Of a DNA stretch of 64,000 nt, positions 53,609 to 61,755 are shown piece after piece. Made by a program: the position numbers and the translations under genes. Positions within the stretch are counted from its first letter, which is position 1. The number at the start of each line of letters is the position of its first letter. Under the pieces are notes generated by a model. That model searched no databases. It had not been told where the DNA came from and worked only from the letters and a program-made list of their open reading frames with translations. Source of the stretch: Tolypothrix bouteillei VB521301 (GTDB taxonomy: Bacteria > Cyanobacteriota > Cyanobacteriia > Cyanobacteriales > Nostocaceae); assembly GCF_000760695.4 (NCBI RefSeq), contig NZ_JHEG04000001.1, positions 5,648,204 through 5,712,203 on the forward strand. Reading direction: 5' to 3'.

Positions 53609-53690
53609 ATTATAAATTATGAATGATGAATGATGAATGATGTTTTTGTTTCACAATTCATAATTCATAATTCATAATTCATAATTCATC
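53608..53690. repeat. Heptamer repeats between convergent genes, overlapping a stop codon
   Basis: TGATGAA-type heptamers (about 53618-53642) are followed by several TTCATAA/CATAATT units (about 53656-53688) in the inverse sense. The emfourin gene's stop codon (53679-53681) and its last two or three codons lie inside the array, so repeat spread may have set the present C-terminus. Confidence 0.8.
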
Positions 53691-53966
53691 CATCCATTCA
53701 ATTAGCGGTCTTAGCGTAGTGGGTAAGGCAGTTTCACTAACAGTGACAGTATGTTCTTTTCCGTTATCTTCTACTGTCAATTTATATTGAAAGCGGTCAG
53801 GTTGAGTGGGGGAGGCTGTTATATGTGCTGGTAAATTGAAAAAATTGGCTGCTTCTACTAATTGAGGTAGTTGTTTTGCTTTCTCTTGAGAGAGGTTGGC
53901 TGTATCAACAGTTTTTTTCTTCGTTATTCCAGCAAAACCGCCCATTCGTTCGCACGAGACTCGCAT
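53679..53966 (-). CDS. Protealysin inhibitor emfourin
   Basis: A 95-residue protein from ATG 53966 (a TTG at 53972 would add two residues). It matches the emfourin family: early RMGGFAGITKKKTVDTANLS, a central VEAANFFNLPAHI, then PDRFQYKLTVEDNGKEHTV and a terminal LRPLIEWMDEL helix. Emfourins are slow tight-binding protein inhibitors of M4 protealysin-like proteases, encoded beside them. Here the gene follows the protease by 19 bp on the same strand, which fits a protease-inhibitor operon. It has no signal peptide. Confidence 0.9.
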   Translation of the reverse strand: MRVSCERMGGFAGITKKKTVDTANLSQEKAKQLPQLVEAANFFNLPAHITASPTQPDRFQYKLTVEDNGKEHTVTVSETALPTTLRPLIEWMDEL

Positions 53967-53985
53967 AATCAATAATTAAGAAATT

Positions 53986-55017
53986 TTACAAAACTCCTAC
54001 CGTTTGCCAAGCATTTTGCACCGCTTTTTGCTCTCGACTTCCTTGACCGTAGAGTTCTCCTGCGACTTGAACGGTTGCATTTGCCCCTCGTTTAAAATTC
54101 GCGCCAGAACGCAAGCGATCGCGTAAAGTTACATACCATATTTTACCCGCTTTCTCCCAAGCATAACCACCAATTTCTGTTGCTGCTAGATAAAAAGCAC
54201 GGTTGGGAATTCCCGAGTTAATATGAACTCCTCCATTATCATCGCTACCAGTATAGATATCATCAACTGACCCTGGTTGTGGATCTTTTCCCAGTACGGG
54301 ATCGTCATAGGCGGTTCCTGGAGCTTTCATCGAACGAATACCTACACCTTTGACATTTGAGGTCAATAAACCTTCCCCAATCAGCCAATTGGACTGTTCG
54401 GCGGTCTGATTTTTAACTCGTTGTTTCACTAAAATACCAAAAACATCGGAAAAGGATTCGTTAAGCGCTCCCGATTCTCCGTAGTATCTTAGGTTGGCTT
54501 CATACTGAGTGACACCATGAGTCAGCTCGTGTGCAATCACATCAATAGCTTTGGTAAAGCGCTGAAAAATTTCTCCATCGCCATCACCGTAGACCATCTG
54601 GTCACCGTTCCAAAAAGCGTTATCGTAATTTACACCATAATGTACGGTAGAGTCCAAACGCAATCCTTTATCATCAATAGAATTTCGCTCATACACTTGG
54701 TAATATAAGTCATAGGTTGCGCCCGCCCCATCATAAGCTTCATTAACTGCTGGGTCTTGGCTGGGAGGATCGCCCTCAGAACGTACAAGTTGACCGGGGA
54801 GATTTTCATTGCTTTTAGCATCAAAGACACTTCGGCGCTTTTGACCTGGAGAGACGGCAAAATTGACAGCACCTACGGTATTTCGCCGCCCGCGAAATTG
54901 CGCCGAAACATTTAATGTGCGAAAAGCCCATTCACGCTGTTGGGTATTGCCATTGACTGCTAGGTTTTCCAGTATATAAGGTGGAACAATACAGCATATG
55001 GAACATCTAACGTTCAT
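53986..55017 (-). CDS. M4 protealysin-like metalloprotease
   Basis: A 343-residue zinc protease of the thermolysin family, protealysin subgroup. ATG 55017 is chosen; a TTG at 55068 would prefix a lysine-rich, unlikely segment. The short propeptide has the family motif CSICCIVPPYILENLA, whose cysteine and PPY region block the active site. The catalytic domain has H162-E163-L-T-H166 and the third zinc ligand in ALNESFSDVFG, and GGVHINSGIPN supplies the transition-state His. All are intact. There is no signal peptide, as in other protealysins. Paired with emfourin downstream; divergent from the NB-ARC gene. Confidence 0.93.
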   Translation of the reverse strand: MNVRCSICCIVPPYILENLAVNGNTQQREWAFRTLNVSAQFRGRRNTVGAVNFAVSPGQKRRSVFDAKSNENLPGQLVRSEGDPPSQDPAVNEAYDGAGATYDLYYQVYERNSIDDKGLRLDSTVHYGVNYDNAFWNGDQMVYGDGDGEIFQRFTKAIDVIAHELTHGVTQYEANLRYYGESGALNESFSDVFGILVKQRVKNQTAEQSNWLIGEGLLTSNVKGVGIRSMKAPGTAYDDPVLGKDPQPGSVDDIYTGSDDNGGVHINSGIPNRAFYLAATEIGGYAWEKAGKIWYVTLRDRLRSGANFKRGANATVQVAGELYGQGSREQKAVQNAWQTVGVL

Positions 55018-55328
55018 TTGATGCTCGCATCCAAAGCCGAGAGATTTTTTCTTTTTTTGAGACTGCAAAAGATTTTCTCCTTTCTAGAATTCTATAAAGA
55101 ATGATAGATGACGAATAAAGTATAAGGGATGAACTATATTTCACATATGAATCTAAGGTTTGAGAGAAGGTCGCTCTCTGATATTTTTTCACCATGGGTT
55201 TTGAGAAACTGTATCTCTAGAACAGATAGAATTTTCATCCTTTATTCTTGATACTTCATAGTTGATTGTAAAAATTATTCAAAATCAGTACACTGAGATG
55301 AAGTCAGAGTGCTGGAGCAGGTTGAAAG
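55018..55328. other. Intergenic region
   Basis: A 311-bp AT-rich divergent spacer between the protease and the NB-ARC/WD40 gene. GGAGCAGG at about 55315-55322 could serve as ribosome site for ATG 55329. No other signal is clear. Confidence 0.5.
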
Positions 55329-58300
55329 ATGACTATTGAAGAAGCATTAGTTCTTATAGATACAGCGCTGCATCCAGAGTCTTTAAGTGACTTGCAAGAG
55401 TTAATATTACGTCATTCCTGGGAAGGCAAGAGCTATCCTGAAATTGGAGAAATCTGTGGTTATGACCCTAACTATGTAAAAGACGCAGGGTCAAAGTTAT
55501 GGAAATTACTTTCTAAAAGCTTGGGTGAAGAAATATCCAAAAGCAATTTCCGAACGATTATAAGACGCCTTGCTGCAGCAGAAGGAAAAGCGGTACAGGC
55601 TCAACAAGGGGGAGATAGTGAAAATTCTAGCCTCCCACCCACCACTCACCACTCACCACTCCCTAAAAGAGATTGGGGTGATGCGGTGGATGTCCCCATT
55701 TTTCTTGGGCGCATGCAGGAATTCAACACGCTTCAGCAATGGATCGTAGAAGACAAATGTCGCTTAATTGCATTGTTAGGGATGGGAGGTATCGGGAAAA
55801 CAGCACTGTCTATCAAATTTGCGGAACACATTCAAAATGAGTTTGAGTATGTTTTTTGGCGGTGTCTTCGGAATGCGCCACCTGTAGAAGATATGTTGCT
55901 CAGCTTACTGCAATTTTTATCCAATCAACAGGCAACAGAAGCAACTCTACCAAAAGATACAAATGGCAGAATTTCCCAATTGATAAATTATTTACGCTCC
56001 TCGCGTTGTTTGCTCGTTTTAGATAATGCTGAAACAATTATGGGTGGAGGGAATCGCGCAGGACAGTATTTAGAAGGGTATGAGGGCTACGGTGATTTGT
56101 TCCGACGTATAGGAGAAGCTCGCCATCAAAGTTGCTTGCTGTTAACAAGTCGGGAAAAACCTAAGGAATTTGTTGTGCTCGAAGGGGAAATGCTTCCCGT
56201 TCGCTCATTACCGATCGCTGGTTTACCGGAAACAGATGTTAGAGAAATATTAAGAGTCAAAGGTCAGTTTTCTGGTTCTGATAATGACTGGCAATTGCTA
56301 ATTTCTCACTATGCAGGCAATCCTCTAGCACTGAAAATAGTGGCGGGAGGAATTCAAGATTTATTTGATGGGAATATTTCTCAGTTCGTAGAATTTTTAA
56401 AGAAAGGACTGTTTGTTTTTGACGATTTGTACGATTTACTGGAGCATCAATTTAACCGCTTGTCTAAAGCAGAAAAGGAAATTATGTACTGGCTGGCAAT
56501 TGAGCGAGAACCAGTTTCCATATTAGAGTTAAGAGAACATATTATTTCCCCAGAATCGAAGCAAAAATTACCGGAAACTTTAAGAGCTTTGGGTCAGCGA
56601 TCGCTTATTGAAAAAACAGCGCATGGTTTTACTCAACAGCCCGTAGTTATGGATTACATTACAGAACGATTGATTGAAGAATCTCATCAAGAGATAGTCA
56701 GTGGAGAAATAAAAATTTTTCACAATCATTCGCTGTTAAATGCCCAAGCCAAAGACTATATCAGAGAAGCTCAGATTCGCCTGATCGTCAAGCCGCTGAT
56801 AGACAAGCTTCTGGTTGCTAGCAATCAAATGAAATTAGAAAATCGGCTAAAGCAAATTATAGAACAAGAGCAACAAAAAACTCCACCAAAACCGGGATAC
56901 GTAACAGGTAATATTGTCAATATTTTATCTCAACTAAAAGTCGATTTAACAGGTTATGATTTTTCTCATTTAACTGTATGGCAAGCTTATCTACAAGATA
57001 CGTGTTTGCAACAAGTTAATTTTGCAGGAGCAGACCTGACAAAATCAGTTTTTGCAGAAACGTTAGCGAGTGTAACTTCAGTTGCTTTTAGTTCCGATGG
57101 CGAGTTGCTGGCAACATGCGATGTGAATTGTGAAGTTCGCTTGTGGGAAATTAAAGACGTTCAAATCAGATACATAGCATCTTTACAAGGGCATACAAAC
57201 TGGGTACATTCTGTAGCGTTCAGTCCTGTTTCATCTAGCAAGCCTGAAGGAATGATAGCAAGTGGAAGCGAAGATGGAACTGTTCGGATTTGGGATATCA
57301 GCAAGGGTGAGTGCATCCAAGTGCTGCAAGGACACACCCGCAGGGTTTGGTCAGTAGCTTTTAGTCCAAATCCAACGGATTCTCCACTAGGAGGTATTGT
57401 TGCTAGTGGTGGTGATGACTGCACCATTAAACTCTGGGACATAACTGCAGGAAAATGTCTGAAAACTCTGCACGAACACACTGAAGGAGTGAGTTCAGTT
57501 GCTTTTCATCCTCGAGGACATTTACTTGCTAGCGGTAGTGGAGATGGTACAATTCGTTTTTGGGATGTTGCAGGGGGTCAGTGTCTGAAAATCCTGGAGG
57601 GACACGAGGGTGGCGTTAGTTCGGTTGCTTTTAGCCCTGATGGCAGTTTACTGGCAACTGGTAGTGAAGACAGAACCGTGCGGTTGTGGAATATAAAAGA
57701 AGCACGCTGTCTCAAAATTTTTCAAGGACACGTGGGTTTAGTTTGGTCAGTTGCTTTTAGCCCTGATAGCAATTTGCTGGCTACTGGTTGTGAAGACAGA
57801 ACCGTGCGTTTGTGGGATATTTCTGAGGGAAATTGCATTAGGGTTTTAGATGGACATACCAATCGTGTTTGGTCTGTGGCTTTTAGTCCCATTTTGCAAA
57901 ATGGGTTCGGTAGCATTTTAGTAAGTGGTAGCAAAGACCAAACTGTAAGACTGTGGAATGTCTCTAACGGTAGTTGCTTGAGAACTATACGCGGATACAC
58001 TAATTGGATAGGATGGATCGCCTTTAGTCCTAATGGGAAGTTATTGGCGAGTGCAAATGAAGATCGAACAGTTAGGCTGTGGAATGTTGCTGATGGCAAA
58101 TGTCAAGTAGTTCTGAAAGGACATACCCATCAAGTTTGGTCTGTGGCGTTCAATCCTAATGGAAAAATTGTAGCAAGTGGCAGTGAAGACCGTACAATCC
58201 GTCTGTGGAATGTGGATGAGAGCCGATGCACTCATGTTTTATCAGGGCATACCAGTCGTGTTTGGTCGGTTGCTTTTAGTTCGGATGGTAAAACTTTAGC

Positions 58301-59042
58301 AAGTGGTGGTGGGGATTATACGATTAAAATATGGGATGTGGATAGCGGTAAGTGCAGGAAAACATTAAACGAACACGCGAGTTTGGTTTGGTCAGTTGCT
58401 TTTTGTCCTACTCCTGCGAGTGCTTTATATCAAGAAGGAATATTGGCAAGTGCTAGTGGCGATCGCACAATTAAAATATGGGATATTCACACTGGCGAAT
58501 GTATAAAAACTTTAGAAGGGCATAAAAGTTGGGTTTTTAGTGTTGCCTTTAGTCCTGACGGCAAAATGTTAGCTAGTTCTGGTGCTGATGGAACTATTAG
58601 GTTGTGGGATATCTCGGAAGGAACTTGTATAAAAGTTTTACAGGCAGATACCAAACTGATTTTACAGATAGCTTTTATGCCAGACCTAAAAAAGCAAAAC
58701 CTTCCGCCCTTACTAGTAAGCGGTACTGACGATCGCAAAATCCTAATTTGGGATATTTCCCAGGGCAAATGTATTAAAGTTATACAAGGGCATAACGCTT
58801 GGATTTGGTCAGTTGCACTTAGCGCGGATGGTAAAATTTTAGCAAGTGGCAGTCAGGATGAAACTATTAAGTTATGGGATACGAACACCTATGAAAATAT
58901 TAAAAATCTCGTGCCGGAAAAACCCTACGAAGGAATGAATATTACCGATATTAAGGGTTTAACCCAAGCAAATATTGCTACTTTAAAATCTTTGGGTGCA
59001 GTAGAATTTGGGAGGGAGGAACAAGAGAAAGATTCATTATAA
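55329..59042 (+). CDS. NB-ARC STAND ATPase with N-terminal HTH and 14 WD40 repeats
   Basis: A 1237-residue soluble protein. Residues 1-85 form a helical HTH-like domain of the type found on vWA-MoxR-associated proteins (RHSWEGKSYPEIGEICGYDP). The NB-ARC ATPase (about 130-420) starts with GRMQEFNTLQQWI, has Walker A GMGGIGKTA (K157) and Walker B CLLVLDNAE (D232), and a winged-helix region to about 455. After a helical arm, 14 WD40 repeats (about 577-1205) make two complete seven-blade propellers. This is Apaf-1-like architecture: ligand binding to the propellers would release the ATPase for oligomerisation (family inference). The C-terminus ends with an IATLKSLGAVEF motif. Confidence 0.94.
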   Translation: MTIEEALVLIDTALHPESLSDLQELILRHSWEGKSYPEIGEICGYDPNYVKDAGSKLWKLLSKSLGEEISKSNFRTIIRRLAAAEGKAVQAQQGGDSENSSLPPTTHHSPLPKRDWGDAVDVPIFLGRMQEFNTLQQWIVEDKCRLIALLGMGGIGKTALSIKFAEHIQNEFEYVFWRCLRNAPPVEDMLLSLLQFLSNQQATEATLPKDTNGRISQLINYLRSSRCLLVLDNAETIMGGGNRAGQYLEGYEGYGDLFRRIGEARHQSCLLLTSREKPKEFVVLEGEMLPVRSLPIAGLPETDVREILRVKGQFSGSDNDWQLLISHYAGNPLALKIVAGGIQDLFDGNISQFVEFLKKGLFVFDDLYDLLEHQFNRLSKAEKEIMYWLAIEREPVSILELREHIISPESKQKLPETLRALGQRSLIEKTAHGFTQQPVVMDYITERLIEESHQEIVSGEIKIFHNHSLLNAQAKDYIREAQIRLIVKPLIDKLLVASNQMKLENRLKQIIEQEQQKTPPKPGYVTGNIVNILSQLKVDLTGYDFSHLTVWQAYLQDTCLQQVNFAGADLTKSVFAETLASVTSVAFSSDGELLATCDVNCEVRLWEIKDVQIRYIASLQGHTNWVHSVAFSPVSSSKPEGMIASGSEDGTVRIWDISKGECIQVLQGHTRRVWSVAFSPNPTDSPLGGIVASGGDDCTIKLWDITAGKCLKTLHEHTEGVSSVAFHPRGHLLASGSGDGTIRFWDVAGGQCLKILEGHEGGVSSVAFSPDGSLLATGSEDRTVRLWNIKEARCLKIFQGHVGLVWSVAFSPDSNLLATGCEDRTVRLWDISEGNCIRVLDGHTNRVWSVAFSPILQNGFGSILVSGSKDQTVRLWNVSNGSCLRTIRGYTNWIGWIAFSPNGKLLASANEDRTVRLWNVADGKCQVVLKGHTHQVWSVAFNPNGKIVASGSEDRTIRLWNVDESRCTHVLSGHTSRVWSVAFSSDGKTLASGGGDYTIKIWDVDSGKCRKTLNEHASLVWSVAFCPTPASALYQEGILASASGDRTIKIWDIHTGECIKTLEGHKSWVFSVAFSPDGKMLASSGADGTIRLWDISEGTCIKVLQADTKLILQIAFMPDLKKQNLPPLLVSGTDDRKILIWDISQGKCIKVIQGHNAWIWSVALSADGKILASGSQDETIKLWDTNTYENIKNLVPEKPYEGMNITDIKGLTQANIATLKSLGAVEFGREEQEKDSL

Positions 59043-59112
59043 GGAAAAGCGGCTATCGAGTGGGTATATATATATGTTGTTGAACACATATTAAATTGCT
59101 GAGTAACTGCAA

Positions 59113-59964
59113 ATGTTAAAGCAAAATAATAAACCCTCCAAAACAAAAAACCCCCCAATCACCTTAATACTTCAGGTTTTTACCTGGATAGAAGTGATTG
59201 TATTGGTAGCAGCAAGCATTCTTTTATTCTTTTTTCCGGAGCTAAGCAATTCTCGTTGGGTATGGAAAATAGCCCCTTTCAACTCACACTTTTTAGGTGC
59301 AGTTTATTTAGCAGCAATCGTACCAACAGCTATGCTATTAGTCGTGCGCCAGTGGAAAATTGCACGGCTGATCGTACCCATGCAGTTAACTTTTACCATC
59401 GTTTTGTTAGTAGTTTCACTATTTTATCTAGATCGTTTTAACTTTAGCAGACGGATCACCTGGGGTTGGTTCTTCCTTTACACTATTATTCCCTTCACCG
59501 CAGCCTGTCATATTTGGCTGTATCGGCGTTTGCGACCGGTTGAATCTACTTTTGTGTCTTCACCATGGCGCTTTTACCTGCGAGTACAGACATTATTACT
59601 GACTTTTTACGGTTTGGGTTTACTATTTATCCCAAATACTTTTACTGCTTTTTGGCCTTGGAAAGTCGATAGCTTTCACAGTCAGTTGTACAGTGCTGTG
59701 TTTTTTACTCTTGCTATCGGTGCGTTTTTGCTATCCCGCGTCTGTTTGTATACAGAACTATTTACATTAGGATTAACAGAATTTGCTTTAGGATTGGCAC
59801 AGATTTTAGGAGTTTTGAAAGCTAATGCAAAACTTCATAAAATTAACTGGTCGATTCCCAGTACCTGGTTTTGGATTAGCATTTTTGTGTTGCTACTGAT
59901 TTCTGGAGGCGCGATGATGTTGCAATCTCGTACTTCTCAAAAAACAGCGATCGCCGATCGGTGA
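59113..59964 (+). CDS. Integral membrane protein of unknown function
   Basis: A 283-residue protein with about eight hydrophobic helices, in two halves that each contain an F-N/D-S-H-x-L/S pattern (APFNSHFLGAVYLAA near 54, VDSFHSQLYSAVFFT near 195), suggesting an internal duplication. Both patterns lie after a P-x-x-F/W-x-W-K segment (SRWVWKIAPF, AFWPWKVDSF). I do not recognise the family. It lies 70 bp after the NB-ARC/WD40 gene and 27 bp before the next membrane protein on the same strand, so the three could share a transcript. Confidence 0.75.
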   Translation: MLKQNNKPSKTKNPPITLILQVFTWIEVIVLVAASILLFFFPELSNSRWVWKIAPFNSHFLGAVYLAAIVPTAMLLVVRQWKIARLIVPMQLTFTIVLLVVSLFYLDRFNFSRRITWGWFFLYTIIPFTAACHIWLYRRLRPVESTFVSSPWRFYLRVQTLLLTFYGLGLLFIPNTFTAFWPWKVDSFHSQLYSAVFFTLAIGAFLLSRVCLYTELFTLGLTEFALGLAQILGVLKANAKLHKINWSIPSTWFWISIFVLLLISGGAMMLQSRTSQKTAIADR

Positions 59965-59991
59965 CCATTTGAATTACATTTGAAAATTTGA

Positions 59992-60402
59992 ATGTACTAT
60001 AAATTTAAAAAAAGAGTCAAAAATCTTACGGTTTTACGCCTGTATCTCTGGTTAATAGGTAGTAGTTTGTTTGTACAGGGTATGGTGTCAATGGTTGTGA
60101 CAGTAGCCAACTTTCATCTACCCACCTTCATTCATAAACTCATCATTACGGACCCTTTGCATTCTTTTATTCATATAAGCTGGGGGTTAGCAATATGCAT
60201 CTTGCTTGGGATCGGAATCAGCAAACCTCGGCTTGTCCTCTTAGCTTTATCATACGGTATTTTTATACTTCTTCTGGGATTTACAGGCATATTTATCCAC
60301 CATCCCTTTGGCATGCAACTTGGAAGAGGTGAAAATGCCTTTCATTTCCTGAGCAGTACAATAGCTTTGCTACTTGGTATTAGGGTGATGAAAGATTTCT
60401 AA
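59992..60402 (+). CDS. Small DUF4383-like membrane protein
   Basis: A 136-residue protein with four membrane helices (about 16-40, 58-80, 82-104, 112-133). The order LRLYLWLIGSSLF, then DPLHSFIHISWGLAIC, then GFTGIFIHHPFGMQLGRGEN, and ENAFHFLSSTIALLLG, resembles the small DUF4383-type membrane family (histidines before helices 2 and 4). Function unknown. The last 33 bp overlap the end of a gene on the opposite strand. Confidence 0.75.
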   Translation: MYYKFKKRVKNLTVLRLYLWLIGSSLFVQGMVSMVVTVANFHLPTFIHKLIITDPLHSFIHISWGLAICILLGIGISKPRLVLLALSYGIFILLLGFTGIFIHHPFGMQLGRGENAFHFLSSTIALLLGIRVMKDF

Positions 60403-61179
60403 ATTCTCTGCTGGTTTTAAACCCAGGAAAAAGGAAATATGCTCGGCAATTTGCTGTTGTTCTTTCAATTGAGAACTGAAATAGAGGGTGAATGGAACAC
60501 GTTCCCCACATTCCATTACCAAAACGACTCGATAAGTAAATCTTTTTGTATTGTTTCGATACTTTTCAACCACTACACGGAGAATATCTTGAGTTGCATA
60601 TTCTGTTTGAGAATGGTTGAGCAACCCGCGATTATGCAGCGTTAGTTTTCCCAAGTTTTTGTTAATTGTGCAGGTGCTAACCGTGCCAAATATAGCTAAA
60701 GTCATAACACCTGCAAGGACAAATATGCTTCCAAATATACCACCAACAATATATCCTTCCAAGCGATAATCTTCCTGTATGACAAGTTCTTTTATATGAG
60801 GTTTTTGGAGAAATACCTCTATCTGCTTTGCCCACATTTCTACCGTTTCATAGTCGGACGTACTTACAATGACAGGAATTTTTTTCCGATCTGTTAATAA
60901 TAAAACCTGATAATAGGAATTTTGTTTCTTATCTTTTAAAATATCAATTTCAGCACTCTGGATGTTAGCGATCGGTATAGTTTGTTGAGTTGACCAAAGC
61001 AGACTAGCAGAAGATGCTTCACAGACAGACCGATCGCGGCGACATTTTAAAGTGTGTACCTGTCCACCAAAAACCGCTAGTGACAAACCAGCTAAAAAGA
61101 ATGTTGCACTAAAGATCCATGTGAACCAGGGTCGTAGTTGTAGTGTTAAATTATTAGGATTTTCTTGAAGAATTTTCAT
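60370..61179 (-). CDS. Membrane-anchored protein of unknown function
   Basis: A 269-residue protein with two hydrophobic segments (about 19-40 and 146-172), each followed by a beta-rich soluble stretch of about 90 residues: ANIQSAEIDILKDKKQNSYY in the first and ATQDILRVVVEKYRNNTKRF in the second. The repeat of TM plus beta domain suggests internal duplication and bacterial PH-like modules, but this is only a fold guess. Its 3' end overlaps the small membrane gene by 33 bp in convergent orientation. ATG 61179 is the start. Confidence 0.75.
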   Translation of the reverse strand: MKILQENPNNLTLQLRPWFTWIFSATFFLAGLSLAVFGGQVHTLKCRRDRSVCEASSASLLWSTQQTIPIANIQSAEIDILKDKKQNSYYQVLLLTDRKKIPVIVSTSDYETVEMWAKQIEVFLQKPHIKELVIQEDYRLEGYIVGGIFGSIFVLAGVMTLAIFGTVSTCTINKNLGKLTLHNRGLLNHSQTEYATQDILRVVVEKYRNNTKRFTYRVVLVMECGERVPFTLYFSSQLKEQQQIAEHISFFLGLKPAENLEIFHHPNTK

Positions 61180-61370
61180 GGCAAACCTTTATTTTAAAAA
61201 TAAACGAGAGGTATTTTTTGGTATAATCGAAACTGTATATTTTTCCGATAATTCAAGTCCTTATTTAATTACTATAAATATTTCTTGTAAATTTGACAGT
61301 CAAAAATAGTCAGAATAGGTGAGGAGTTTTTTACAAAAAGCATGACTTCTCTGAGCTAAAAAGACAAAGG

Positions 61371-61400
61371 TCATATTTAGTCATATTTAGTCATATTTTT
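61371..61400. repeat. Three tandem copies of a decamer
   Basis: TCATATTTAG at 61371 and 61381, then TCATATTTTT at 61391. Decamer periodicity matches one helical turn, so it could be a protein-binding array or simple slippage. Confidence 0.7.
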
Positions 61401-61599
61401 ACTATGTAAGACTCGGAATTTTTGGAAAAATGGCTGCAATATTATGATAATTAATATAGGTATTGCTGAAGGTCACCCTATACGTAATTCCTTACCTCCA
61501 GAAGATTACCAATCTTCGTTCTCTCTTTCTTCGTGTTCTTTGTGTCTTTACGGTTCATTCAAATAAATCATTTGCTCGTAAAAAGAGAGAATTGGAATT

Positions 61600-61636
61600 A
61601 AGTTCCCCCCTTTTTTAAGGGGATTAGGGGGATCGC
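61600..61636. repeat. REP-like palindromic element (copy B)
   Basis: Reverse-orientation copy of the element at 30028-30065: AAGTTCCCCCC, a T/A core, AAGGGGATTAGGGGGATC. Small differences (a G-to-A type change and one base shorter C/G tract) show it is a separate copy of one family. Confidence 0.85.
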
Positions 61637-61697
61637 AACCGCAAGAATGTACTATATAAGACTTGTGTACGCCACCGTAGCCTAACAGGTGAGGGGA

Positions 61698-61723
61698 GTG
61701 AGTTTGAGGTCTGTCGAACTCAC
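61698..61723. promoter_or_regulatory. Hairpin upstream of the second NB-ARC gene
   Basis: GTGAGTT (61698-61704) pairs exactly with AACTCAC (61717-61723) over twelve bases, 32 bp before ATG 61756. It may be an operator or leader structure. Confidence 0.35.
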
Positions 61724-61755
61724 ATGAACTTGGAAGTATTATCGTAAAATGAACT

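Larger units (their letters stand above)
61180..61755. other. Intergenic region with repeats
   Basis: A 576-bp divergent spacer. It holds a triple TCATATTTAG repeat (61371-61400), a REP-like element (61600-61636) and a hairpin (61698-61723) close to the next start. No gene is visible. Confidence 0.6.

Noticed and set aside
57161..58768. Minus-strand frames across the WD40 region
   Set aside because: Repeated Ser/Leu/Pro-rich antisense readings of WD40 codons.
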